Assembly: GCA_046565505.1 (NCBI GenBank)
Contig: JBKHYJ010000015.1
Span: 62,001 to 126,000 of the forward strand
Origin: JBKHYJ01 sp046565505
Lineage (GTDB): Bacteria; Acidobacteriota; Blastocatellia; UBA7656
Direction: 5' to 3'
Length of the DNA stretch: 64,000 nucleotides
Shown here in pieces: positions 26,324 through 35,169 of this stretch. Position 1 is the stretch's first letter; each line of letters starts with the position of its first letter. The position numbers and the translations under genes were made by a program. The notes under the pieces are model-generated. The model ran no database searches. It had not been told where the DNA came from and saw only the letters and a list, made by a program, of their open reading frames with translations.

Positions 26324-29098
26324 ATGCGCGCTCTTGCCATCGGTCGCATGAATGCTTTGCTGGTCTTGATAACGCTCGCCCTGCTCGTAAGCGCCGCGCC
26401 GGCACAGCAGTCCCAGGCGCAGCAACAAGACGAGGACTTCGCCAGGTCGGTCAAGGAGTGGACGACGAAGCCGGAATTCAGCAGCCCGCTCGTGGACCAC
26501 CTGCCTAAGGTCGCGGGCGTCCCGTCGCCCAAAGACGCGCTCGGCCATCACATCGGCGCGCCGGGGAAACTCACCTACTACGCCGACATCGTTAGCTACT
26601 ACCGCGCGCTGGCCTCGAAGTCGCCGCGGGTGAAAGTCATGACGATAGGCAAGACCGACGAGGGCCGCGAGTGCGTCGTCGTGGCCGTGGCGTCGGAGGA
26701 GTCCATCAAGAACCTCGACCAGCACCGCGCCGACCTCGCGCGGCTCGCGGACCCGCGGAAGCTATCGGAGCCGGAGGCCCGAGCGGTCATCGCGAGGGCG
26801 AAGCCGATTTATCACCTGATGGGCGGCCTTCACAGCGGGGAGACGGGGCCGTCGGAGATGCTGATGGAGCTAGCATACCGGCTGGCGACCGAAGACTCCG
26901 CCGTCATCAGGCAGATCCGAGACAACGTGATCGTTACGATCACGCCGGTGGCCGACCCCGATGGCCGCGACCGCTACGTGGACTGGTACTACCGCTACAA
27001 GATCGACGAGAAGGGCGAGGCGGAAAGTTTCGGCGGCCCGCCATACTGGGGCAAGTACATCTTTCACGACAACAACCGCGACATCAACTATTCGCAGGTG
27101 AGCATGCGCGCGCTGCTCGACTGGTACTTGCAGTGGCACCCGCCCATCATGCATGACCTGCATGAGTCGGTCCCTTTCCTGTACACGTTCAGCGGGCAGG
27201 CGCCGCAGAACCCGACGCTCGACCCGATCCTTTACGGCGAGCTGCCGTGGTTCTCCAACTTTGAAGTCGCGCAGATGATCAAGTACGGCATGCCGGGCGT
27301 GTGGACGCATGCCTTCGTAGATATGTGGTCGCCGGGCTACCTGGGCTTCATGTCGTCGAACCACAACGGGATGCTCCGCATGTACGAGACGTTCGGCAAC
27401 GGCGGCGCCAACACGATGAAGCGCAAAGTCGAGACGGGCGAGTCGGGCGCGCGCGGCGGCCCCACGAGCCGCGAGTGGTATCGCCCGCTGCCGCCTTACA
27501 AAGAAGTCGAATGGTCTATGCGGAACAACACGAATTATATGCAGACGGGCGTGCTGAGCGCGCTGCAACTGACCTCCGCGTTCCCGGGCGTCGTGCTGGA
27601 GAACTTTTATTTGAAGAGCCGCAACTCGGTCGAGTCGGGCAAGAAGGATTTGCCATACGGCTACGTCATACCGGCCGGGCAGCCCGACATGACGCGCGTA
27701 GCGTGGGTCGTCAACGCCCTGCGCACGCAAGGCGTCGAGGTCGGCCGCGCCACTTCGGAGGTGAAATTAAAAGAAGGCACGTTCCCGGCCGGGTCGTTCG
27801 TCATCAAGCGGGACCAGCCATACGGGAGGCTCGCGAAGATTCTGCTGGAGAAGCAGGACTTCCCGGACCCGAACCTGCGCACGTACGACGACACGGGGTG
27901 GACTATGGGCTTGATGGCCCACGCCACGGTCAAAGAGATCGCCGACAAGGCGGTGCTCGATGTCGCCGTAGAGCCCGTTACGCGGGCCGAGGTGATCGGG
28001 CGCGTGGAGGGCGGGCAGGCGTCGGCGGCTTACGCCATAGCGCATACGGGGTCTAATAACATGATCACGCTGCGCTACCGCCTGAAAGACCTGAAGGTCC
28101 AGGCCATAGAGCAGTCGTTCAAATCCGGCGACATGAACCTGCCGGCGGGCTCTCTGATCGTGCCCGCCAGGCAGGCCGGCAAGGACGTTCACGGCCGCGT
28201 GAAGGCCGAAGTCGAGCGCCTCGGCCTTCACGCGGCGGCGCTCTCGCAGATGCCCGCCGTCCCGGCGCATGACCTCGGCCTGCCGAGGCTCGCCGTCTAC
28301 AGCACGTGGGGCGGCACGCAGGAAGTGGGGTGGGTCCGGCACGCCCTCGATAAGTTCGAGGTCCCCTATGACCTCATCTACAAGGAGCGCGTGAAGAAGG
28401 GCGACCTGCTCTCGTCGTACGACGTCATAGTGGTGCCCAACCAGGGGGGGAGCGGGAAGAGGCTGGTCTACGACATCGAGCCTAAGAGCAGGCCGCTGGC
28501 CTACACCAGGACTGATCGCTTCAAGTACCTCGGCATGTATGGCGAGTCCGAAGACATAACGGGGGGGATGGGGCTGGCCGGGGTCGCCGAGTTTGACAAG
28601 TTCGTAAACGGCGGGGGCGTGCTGATCACTCTCGCCACGGCGAGCTTCTTCCCCGCCGAGTTCGGCATAACGCGCAGGGTTGATGCGGGCCGCACCTCGT
28701 CGCAGTTCTACGCCCCGGGGCCGATAGTCGAAGCGGAGATCCTACAGGCGACTCACCCGGTCTTTTACGGCTACGCGCAAAAGGTCGTGCCGGTCAGGTA
28801 CGCCAACGGGCCATTGCTCCAGGTGCCGGAAAAGGACCGCCCGCAGCAAGTGCTGATGCAGTTCGCGGGGACGGACAAGTCCGTGCTCAGCGGGTTGATG
28901 AAGGGCGTCGCGGAGACCAAGAACCGCCCGGCGATAGTTGACGTGCCGACCGGGAAAGGGCGCGTGCTGCTGTTCGCGACCAACCCCTGCTACCGCTGGC
29001 AAAATTATGGCGAGTTCAACATGCTCTTCAACTCGATCATGTACTCGGGCGACATTAAAGCACTTTCGACCAAGCCCGCGACGGCGCAGGCTAATTGA
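26324..29098 (+). CDS. M14 zinc carboxypeptidase, exported
   Basis: 925 residues starting with a Sec signal peptide (LLVLITLALLV, cleavage after APA at about residue 26). The carboxypeptidase domain (about 50-370) shows the zinc motif GGLHSGETG (HxxE), the substrate-binding DPDGRDRY region with an Arg, the downstream MHDLHESV histidine, and NNRDINYS. The second half (about 400-925) has a long beta-rich extension ending in a ThuA/GATase1-like segment (about 640-910: VPYDLIYKERV, VVVPNQGG, FDKFVNGGGVLI), seen in many acidobacterial M14 proteins. AAAGGAG precedes the ATG at 26324. Together with the divergent D-aminoacylase and the nearby VPS10 protein it fits extracellular peptide use. Confidence 0.88.
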   Translation: MRALAIGRMNALLVLITLALLVSAAPAQQSQAQQQDEDFARSVKEWTTKPEFSSPLVDHLPKVAGVPSPKDALGHHIGAPGKLTYYADIVSYYRALASKSPRVKVMTIGKTDEGRECVVVAVASEESIKNLDQHRADLARLADPRKLSEPEARAVIARAKPIYHLMGGLHSGETGPSEMLMELAYRLATEDSAVIRQIRDNVIVTITPVADPDGRDRYVDWYYRYKIDEKGEAESFGGPPYWGKYIFHDNNRDINYSQVSMRALLDWYLQWHPPIMHDLHESVPFLYTFSGQAPQNPTLDPILYGELPWFSNFEVAQMIKYGMPGVWTHAFVDMWSPGYLGFMSSNHNGMLRMYETFGNGGANTMKRKVETGESGARGGPTSREWYRPLPPYKEVEWSMRNNTNYMQTGVLSALQLTSAFPGVVLENFYLKSRNSVESGKKDLPYGYVIPAGQPDMTRVAWVVNALRTQGVEVGRATSEVKLKEGTFPAGSFVIKRDQPYGRLAKILLEKQDFPDPNLRTYDDTGWTMGLMAHATVKEIADKAVLDVAVEPVTRAEVIGRVEGGQASAAYAIAHTGSNNMITLRYRLKDLKVQAIEQSFKSGDMNLPAGSLIVPARQAGKDVHGRVKAEVERLGLHAAALSQMPAVPAHDLGLPRLAVYSTWGGTQEVGWVRHALDKFEVPYDLIYKERVKKGDLLSSYDVIVVPNQGGSGKRLVYDIEPKSRPLAYTRTDRFKYLGMYGESEDITGGMGLAGVAEFDKFVNGGGVLITLATASFFPAEFGITRRVDAGRTSSQFYAPGPIVEAEILQATHPVFYGYAQKVVPVRYANGPLLQVPEKDRPQQVLMQFAGTDKSVLSGLMKGVAETKNRPAIVDVPTGKGRVLLFATNPCYRWQNYGEFNMLFNSIMYSGDIKALSTKPATAQAN

Positions 29099-29111
29099 TA
29101 CGGATTTCAAC

Positions 29112-29142
29112 CGCGCCGCCCGTGTGACGCGCGGGCGGCGCG
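29112..29142. terminator. bidirectional terminator hairpin
   Basis: An 11-bp perfect GC stem (29112-29122 with 29132-29142) around a 9-base loop lies in the 57-base gap between two convergent genes. No long T tract is present on either side, so it may be a Rho-independent-like or attenuating structure used by both transcripts. Confidence 0.65.
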
Positions 29143-29155
29143 ACCCGTCTCCCGG

Positions 29156-31570
29156 TCATTCATACCTCAGCGCGATAATGGGCTCTATCCTGGTGGCCTT
29201 GCGCGCGGGGAGGTAGCTGGCGGCCAGGGCGATGGCCGCGAGAAACAGCGCGACGGCCGCGAACGTCATGGGGTCGGTCGCGCTCACGCCATAAAGCAAG
29301 CTCGACATGAAGCGCGTCAGGAAGAATGACGCCGCCAGCCCGATGCCCAGCCCGACCGATGAAAGAATAAGCCCCTGCTTGAGTATGAGCGCCCGCACCG
29401 CGCCCGGCCGCGCCCCGAGCGCCATGCGGATTCCTATCTCTTGAGTCCTCTGCGTGACCGAATAACTTATCACGCCATAGACGCCTATCGCCGTGAGGAT
29501 CATAGCCACGACCGCGAACAGCCCGAGCAGGTAGAGGTTGAATCGGAATGGCGCGACCGACTCGTAAATGATTCTCTCCATCGTCTTGACGTTAGAGATG
29601 GGCAGGGTCGGGTCTAGAGAAGCGATGGCGCCCCTGGCGGACTCGGCTACGCTCATAGGCTCGACCGCCGTGCGGAGTATGTAAGTCAGGTTGCGGGCCG
29701 GGGCCTGAAAGGCAGGTTGATACATCTGCATCCCGGTTTCGCCGCTCAGGGTTGTGTGCTTGACGTTGCCGACGACTCCGACGACCGTCGTGTACTCGGG
29801 CGTTTCGCCAGGCAGCGGCACGCCCACTGTCATCCGCCTGCCGATGGGGTCTTCGCCCGGCCACATGGCGGCTGCCATATTCTGGTTGATGATGATGACC
29901 GGCAGGGACGAGAGGCCATCCGCCTCCGTGAAAGTCCTTCCCTTGACGAGCGGAATGCCGAGGGTCTGGAAATAGTCCGGACTGACGACTCGGTAACTCG
30001 ACACGGGGGCCTCCGATGGCGAAGGCAGCGGCTGGCCTTCGACGGAGAATATGTACTGCGGGCCGCCGCCGGCGAGCGGCGCCTGCGTGATCGTCGATAC
30101 CGAAATCACGCCCGGCATGGACGAGAAGCGGCGTAGCGACTCCTTGTAGAAGGCGACCTGATCGTCCGCCTTCGGGTACTGGGCGGGCGGCAGGAACAGT
30201 TGCAGCGTTAAGAGCTTTTCGCGGTTGAACCCCGCGTCGATCTCCTGAAGCTTGGAGAAGCTCTTGATGAGCAGCCCCGCGCCGACCAGCAGCATGAGCG
30301 ACAGCGCCACCTCGATGACCACGAGCGTGCCGCGGATGCGGCGGCCGCGGAGGTTGCCGGCCGATGCTTTGCCGCTCTCTTTGAGCGTCTCGTTGAGGTT
30401 CGGGTTTGAAGCCTGCAAAGCCGGGACGAGCCCGAACACCACGCCTGAGACGACGGAGACGAGCACGGCGAACGCGAGCACGCGAGAGTCAACGCCGATC
30501 TCGTGCGCGCGCGGTATGCCTTGCGGGTTCAGGCTGATGAGGAAATCCGTGCCCCACAGCGCTATCAGCACGCCGAGCGCGCCGCCGATCAGGGCGATCA
30601 AGACGCTTTCGGTGAGCACCTGCCGCACGAGCCGCAGGCGGCTCGCCCCTAGCGCGACTCGTATCGCGATCTCCCTTTCGCGCGACGCCGCGCGAGCCAG
30701 CAACAGGTTGGCTACGTTCGTGCAGGCGATGAGCAGGACGAAGGCGACGGCCCCGAGCAGGATCAGGAGCGCCGGGCGTATGTTTTGCACTATCATTTGA
30801 TGCACAGGGACGAGGACGATGCCCCAGCCGGAGTTGATGTCCGGGTACTGCTCCGCTAAGCCCTGCGCGATGTTGCTCATCTCCGACTGGGCCTGGGCCT
30901 GCGTCACGCCGGGCGCGAGCCTGCCTATCACCTGAAGCTCGTGCAGGCCGCGGTCAGAGTTATTGAAGTTGGCCGCGAGCGGGACCCAGAACTCTACGTT
31001 CGGCCTGTAGTCGTTCGGCATGACGCCCGTGACGGTCGTGCTCTGCCCATTCATCATGACGGCCTGGCCGATTATCTTCGGGTCGCCGCCGAAACGCCGC
31101 TGCCACAGCCCATAGGATAAGAGTACGACGCGCTCGCCGCCCGGCCTGTCCTCTTCGGCGAGGAACGTGCGGCCCGCTATCGGGTCAATGCCGAGCGTCT
31201 GGAAATAATCGGCTGAGATTCTTTCGCCCTGAATCTTCTCTGGCTTGTCGCCGCTCGTCAGGTTGACGGTGAGCGGCTGGCGCGCGGCCATCAGGTCGAA
31301 GGCATGATTTTGCTCCTTCCAATCCCTGTAGTTGAGCTTGGAGGCGGCCAGCGTAGGGACCGCCAGCCTGGAATTCGTCTCCCAGACGAACAGCAAGCGG
31401 TCGGGGTCTTTAAATGGCAGCGACTTGAGCAGGACCCCGTTGACGACGCTGAACAGGGCCGCGTTTGCCCCTATGCCCAGGGCGAGCGTGATGACTGCCA
31501 CGGCCGTGAAGGCCGGGTTCTTGATGAGCATCCGCATGCCATAGCGCAAATCTCGGATTAAAGTCTCCAT
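29156..31570 (-). CDS. MacB/FtsX-type ABC permease, acidobacterial type, without prefix domain
   Basis: 804 residues in two MacB-like halves: each has a membrane helix, a periplasmic core of about 220 residues and an FtsX-type block of three helices. The start LIRDLRYGMRMLIKNPAFT and ALGIGANAALFSVVNGVLL (helix 1), the motif LLLARAASREREIAIRVALG, and the C-terminal TQRTQEIGIRMALGARPG are family signatures. No ATPase gene is adjacent, so it must rely on a partner encoded elsewhere, as many acidobacterial permeases do. It lacks the 70-residue N-terminal prefix seen in the second permease of this window. GGAGGC precedes the ATG at 31570; an upstream ATG at 31624 lacks one. Substrate unknown; macrolide or lipoprotein-type export is possible. 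Confidence 0.9.
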   Translation of the reverse strand: METLIRDLRYGMRMLIKNPAFTAVAVITLALGIGANAALFSVVNGVLLKSLPFKDPDRLLFVWETNSRLAVPTLAASKLNYRDWKEQNHAFDLMAARQPLTVNLTSGDKPEKIQGERISADYFQTLGIDPIAGRTFLAEEDRPGGERVVLLSYGLWQRRFGGDPKIIGQAVMMNGQSTTVTGVMPNDYRPNVEFWVPLAANFNNSDRGLHELQVIGRLAPGVTQAQAQSEMSNIAQGLAEQYPDINSGWGIVLVPVHQMIVQNIRPALLILLGAVAFVLLIACTNVANLLLARAASREREIAIRVALGASRLRLVRQVLTESVLIALIGGALGVLIALWGTDFLISLNPQGIPRAHEIGVDSRVLAFAVLVSVVSGVVFGLVPALQASNPNLNETLKESGKASAGNLRGRRIRGTLVVIEVALSLMLLVGAGLLIKSFSKLQEIDAGFNREKLLTLQLFLPPAQYPKADDQVAFYKESLRRFSSMPGVISVSTITQAPLAGGGPQYIFSVEGQPLPSPSEAPVSSYRVVSPDYFQTLGIPLVKGRTFTEADGLSSLPVIIINQNMAAAMWPGEDPIGRRMTVGVPLPGETPEYTTVVGVVGNVKHTTLSGETGMQMYQPAFQAPARNLTYILRTAVEPMSVAESARGAIASLDPTLPISNVKTMERIIYESVAPFRFNLYLLGLFAVVAMILTAIGVYGVISYSVTQRTQEIGIRMALGARPGAVRALILKQGLILSSVGLGIGLAASFFLTRFMSSLLYGVSATDPMTFAAVALFLAAIALAASYLPARKATRIEPIIALRYE

Positions 31571-31717
31571 CGTTGCCTCCGCGGGGAAGATAACAGGCCT
31601 GAGCGCCGGAGACGTTCCATGCACTGCCTTTTTAAATACAATGCCGCGGCCTGGAGATTAACCTCGCCGCGCGACCTTCGGGCGCGGGCGGGCGCGGCCG
31701 GCCCCGCATGTTTTCAG

Positions 31718-31746
31718 TTTACATTACCGGGAATGGATTGTGTCAG
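31718..31746 (-). promoter_or_regulatory. candidate promoter for the permease gene
   Basis: Reading leftwards, CTGACA at 31741-31746 (5 of 6 matches to TTGACA) is followed after exactly 17 bases by TGTAAA at 31718-31723 (4 of 6 matches to TATAAT). It lies about 150 bases upstream of the permease start. The spacing is ideal but the -10 is partial. Confidence 0.45.
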
Positions 31747-31794
31747 GTGCGATGGCCGGACGGTAAAGGAAGTGTGTAAAAAATTGTAAAGGCC

Positions 31795-33066
31795 CTAGAA
31801 TATTTTCTTCAGCGCCTTACCCATGCGCTTCACTCCGCCGCCGACCTTCTTGCCCGTACTCACGGCCGCTTTCTCGCCGCTCTTCCAAAAATGTTTGACG
31901 CCGCTGCCGAAGTGCTCGCCGGCCTCTCTCATCTCGCGGCCGCCTCTCTTGAGGTGACCTCCCGTCGTGGCCGGCCTGATGGGGCCTACGGCGCGGGGCC
32001 GCCGCGCAGACCCATAACGCTGGTCACGGTTAACAGGTGGTGAACTGTCGGGCGGGGCGGCATAAGGCCCTGCTTGTGCTGACGCGCTCGGCGGCGGTTC
32101 GGCATCACGCCTTCCATCCGCGCCGTTCGGACCCTCCGCCAAGCCGCGCGGCGCGCCGGGCATGGGCGGCCGGCCGGCTTCAACCTGGTTACCACTGCCT
32201 ACTGTGTCGTCACCTTTGCTTACTGTTTCGTGGTCGTCGGGCGTGCGTTCGGAGCTCGCGCTCGCGCCCTCGGGGTCCTCTTTTTGTTGAGGGCTCGTCG
32301 CCAGCCGCTCTGATGATTGGTCTGCGTCACCGCGCGGTTGCTCTCCGGCTGATGAATCTTGCTTAACCGCAGAGTTAGCCGCGGTCGGCGTCCCGACAGC
32401 CGATGCATTTCGAGACGTGAGCGTTCGCTCAAGTATGGCAAGCCCTATGACGGCCAGCAGCGCGCCGGCCAGCGCCGCCCACCGGAGCAGCGAGATGCGG
32501 CGGCGTGGTTGCGGCCGCGACACCGCCGCCTGCGGCGAGCTTGCCATCACCGCCCGCTCGGTGCGCGGTCGCCCGCCTGTGACAATCCGGTTTCCGTCCC
32601 GCCGCGAGTTAAGATCATCCCCGCTCGCTCGCTCAGGCGAGAGCGACTGCTGCGGCGTCTGAGCCGTGGGGGCGGGCGCTTCGCCGCGCGTATCGCCCCG
32701 ACTCGCAAGAAGGCTGCGCACGGCTCCGACCACGGAGCCCGGGTCGAACGGCTTGCTGAGGTATACGTCAGCGCCCAGGCTTCGGGCCGCGCTCTGATTG
32801 AAAACGTCGAAGTGGTCGTCGAGCAGAATGACGGGCAGTGATTGGAATTCAGGCTCCGTCCTGACGTAACGGCAAAGCTCGTAGCCGCTCTTCTCCGGCA
32901 ATGAAATCTCCGCGATCAACAGGTCCGGGGTGGTCTCGTTGAGCAGGTTCAGGGCGCTCCACCCATCGCTGGCGAAGACCGTTTCGATCTGCTCGGAGGC
33001 CAGCGCCTGCGAGACCATCTGCTGAATATTCGGGTTAACGTCGGCGATTAAGATTCTACTGAGCAT
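31795..33066 (-). CDS. membrane-anchored protein with a degenerate response-regulator receiver
   Basis: 423 residues in three parts. Residues 1-120 are a CheY-like receiver: D9 and K105 (SKPF) are conserved, but the phospho-accepting position is E53 in LLIAEISLP, the second acidic residue is V10 and the switch Thr is D83. It is therefore likely locked or driven without phosphotransfer (inference). Residues 125-190 are a polar linker ending in a basic RRRISLLR. Residues about 193-212 form one membrane helix (WAALAGALLAVIGLAIL). The remaining 210 residues are Ser/Pro/Gly-rich, disordered and end in a strongly basic tail (KKVGGGVKRMGKALKKIF). Topology places the tail outside. No kinase gene is adjacent; the next gene is a divergent sirtuin. 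Confidence 0.7.
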   Translation of the reverse strand: MLSRILIADVNPNIQQMVSQALASEQIETVFASDGWSALNLLNETTPDLLIAEISLPEKSGYELCRYVRTEPEFQSLPVILLDDHFDVFNQSAARSLGADVYLSKPFDPGSVVGAVRSLLASRGDTRGEAPAPTAQTPQQSLSPERASGDDLNSRRDGNRIVTGGRPRTERAVMASSPQAAVSRPQPRRRISLLRWAALAGALLAVIGLAILERTLTSRNASAVGTPTAANSAVKQDSSAGEQPRGDADQSSERLATSPQQKEDPEGASASSERTPDDHETVSKGDDTVGSGNQVEAGRPPMPGAPRGLAEGPNGADGRRDAEPPPSASAQAGPYAAPPDSSPPVNRDQRYGSARRPRAVGPIRPATTGGHLKRGGREMREAGEHFGSGVKHFWKSGEKAAVSTGKKVGGGVKRMGKALKKIF

Positions 33067-33263
33067 ATCAACTGCTTCGATCCGGGGAGGACGTAGCTTT
33101 TAGCAGGTTTGTTTCTGCGGTAGTTTTCTGTCCACGATTAATGATATGTCCATCCGAGTTGGGGCCGCAAGGCGTAACCCCTCCGCCCCCTCACGGCCGC
33201 CGGACGCGCTTCGCATTTCGTTCCTCGTTGTCCCTATGCTTTGCCGTTCGATATTATAAGCGG

Positions 33264-34028
33264 ATGAACATGACGGATGGGCGCGGGGGGGTCGAAGAAT
33301 TACGTAGGATGCTTGAGGCCAGCCGCAGGGCCGTCGCATTCACGGGGGCAGGCATCAGCACAGAGTCCGGCATACCGGACTTCCGCAGTCCGGGAGGCTT
33401 CTGGACTAAGTACCAGCCCATTCAGTTCGGCGACTTCCTCGCTTCGAGGGAGATGCGCGTAGAGTCCTGGCGGCGAAAGATCGCGACCGATGAAGCTTTC
33501 TCCCGCGCCGCGCCGAACCGCGGCCACCGCGCAATCGCGAGCCTGGTCAGCCGGGGCAAAGTCGGCAGCGTAATCACGCAGAACATAGATGGGCTGCACC
33601 AGCGGTCGGGCATCCCTGAAGAAAGGGTCATCGAGCTGCACGGCAATGGGACTTACGCCGCCTGCCTCGGCTGCGGGAAGCGTTACGACCTCGCGCCGAT
33701 ATTCGCCGCCTTCAAGGCGGACGCGGAGCCGCCTGTCTGCGAACACTGCGGAGGGTTCATCAAGACCGCAACGATTTCATTCGGGCAGCCCATGCCGGCC
33801 GACGCCATGCGCCGCGCGAAAGCGGAGAGCGAAAATTGCGACCTGTTTTTGGCCCTGGGCTCGTCGCTCGTTGTCTACCCGGCCGCGTCCTTCCCGCTCA
33901 TCGCGAAACGCAACGGCGCGCGCCTGGTGATTATCAATCGCGACCCCACGGACTTCGACGACCTGGCCGACCTCGTGCTCAACCTTGAGATCGGCGAGAC
34001 CCTGGGCGCCGCCACGCGCACCCCATGA
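33264..34028 (+). CDS. NAD-dependent protein deacetylase (sirtuin)
   Basis: 254 residues of the Sir2 family, which deacetylates (or deacylates) lysine using NAD+. The NAD-binding motif GAGISTESGIPDFR (about 28-41) and TQNIDGLHQRSG with the catalytic His (ELHGNG) are intact. The zinc-binding Cys pairs are CLGCGKRYD and CEHCGG. The ATG at 33264 is followed by a second in-frame ATG two codons later; upstream codons have no ribosome-binding site or homology. The protein has no transmembrane segment. It is divergent from the membrane-anchored receiver protein, with about 200 bases between. Confidence 0.92.
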   Translation: MNMTDGRGGVEELRRMLEASRRAVAFTGAGISTESGIPDFRSPGGFWTKYQPIQFGDFLASREMRVESWRRKIATDEAFSRAAPNRGHRAIASLVSRGKVGSVITQNIDGLHQRSGIPEERVIELHGNGTYAACLGCGKRYDLAPIFAAFKADAEPPVCEHCGGFIKTATISFGQPMPADAMRRAKAESENCDLFLALGSSLVVYPAASFPLIAKRNGARLVIINRDPTDFDDLADLVLNLEIGETLGAATRTP

Positions 34029-34249
34029 GCTACAACGTGGCGTGAATCACAGCGCCACAGCCCGCCCTCGCCGGCCGGCCAGTTCACCCGGACACGGCTC
34101 CCGTCAATGCCTGATACAAAGACTTCTCGCGCGCGGGCAAAAAGTGTCTCGCCAGCCGCGCCGGCTGCGCGCAGCGGGGCTGAAGGCCTGAACGCGGAAT
34201 GGCCCGCCGATTGCCTTAAGAGTAGGATCAAAATTAATCGAGGTGATAA

Positions 34250-34915
34250 GTGTTGCGCGCGTATTCAGTGATTTTCTTGGCGGGCTCCTGGGCGAGCATG
34301 CTCTTTCGCATATTCCGAGGGCTCGGCGGGCTGGGGCTATTCCTGCTCGGAGTGCTCGATTCCTCTTTCCTCTTCTTGCCCTTCGGCAACGACCTGCTGT
34401 TGATAGCCATGGTGAGCGCGGACCGCGCGGGGTTTCAGTGGATTTACTACGTCATTATGTCGGCGCTCGGGTCGGTCGTCGGGGTCTTGCTCGTTGACCT
34501 GATAATGCGCAAGGCGGGCGAAGAAGGGCTGGAAAAGTTCGTAAAAGGCGACAAGGTCAAGCGGCTCAAATCCAAAATGGAGAAGAGGGGCGGGTGGGCG
34601 GTCTTTCTGGCGACGCTGATACCTCCCCCATTCCCGTTCACCGCGGTAGTCCTTACGGCATCGGCGCTGCAATGCGCGCGCAAGAAGGTCCTGGCGGCCG
34701 TATTCTTCGGCAGATTGATACGCTTCAGCATAGAGGCGCTCCTGGCGTTTTACTTCGGGCGCAAGATACTCAGGCTCATGAATTCGGACGTGGTGGAGTA
34801 CTTCGTCTACGCGCTCATACTCATCGCCGTGGTCGGCAGCATCTTCTCAGTGCGCAAATGGATAGGCGCGCGGCGCGGGAAGCCCGCCATGCAGCCCAGC
34901 GCGGCCGCCGACTAG
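34250..34915 (+). CDS. VTT-domain (DedA/SNARE-associated) membrane protein
   Basis: 221 residues of the VTT/TVP38/DedA type. At least five membrane helices are predicted, with the family pattern FLPFGNDLLLIAMVS, GSVVGVLLVDLIMR and the amphipathic IPPPFPFTAVVLTASAL re-entrant loop with Arg (KKVLAAVFFGRLIRF). The proteins act in membrane lipid scrambling or proton-linked transport (family-level knowledge). The start is a GTG at 34250 preceded by GAGGTGAT; a Met 17 codons in has no such site. The gene is about 220 bases after the sirtuin and has its own start signals. Confidence 0.82.
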   Translation: MLRAYSVIFLAGSWASMLFRIFRGLGGLGLFLLGVLDSSFLFLPFGNDLLLIAMVSADRAGFQWIYYVIMSALGSVVGVLLVDLIMRKAGEEGLEKFVKGDKVKRLKSKMEKRGGWAVFLATLIPPPFPFTAVVLTASALQCARKKVLAAVFFGRLIRFSIEALLAFYFGRKILRLMNSDVVEYFVYALILIAVVGSIFSVRKWIGARRGKPAMQPSAAAD

Positions 34916-35169
34916 CGCCCGATTCATAGAAAGCGTCCGCGAACCGTGGGCTTTCCCCGTAGCTGTTCGCGCGCTCCGCCCCCCTCTCACAAATCCTATT
35001 AGCCTGCGCGCGGCCGCCCGTCCTGGTCAGCGCCGCCGAAACGAGTATACTGTTTTGTCATTCGCCCGCGTCGGTTGTGTGGTAGCTCGCGGCCGCCCGG
35101 CCACCCCGGGCGATTGCGCGCGCCGCGGCGAATTATTCAAGCGCGAAAAGAAGACGGAGGGACGTAAGG

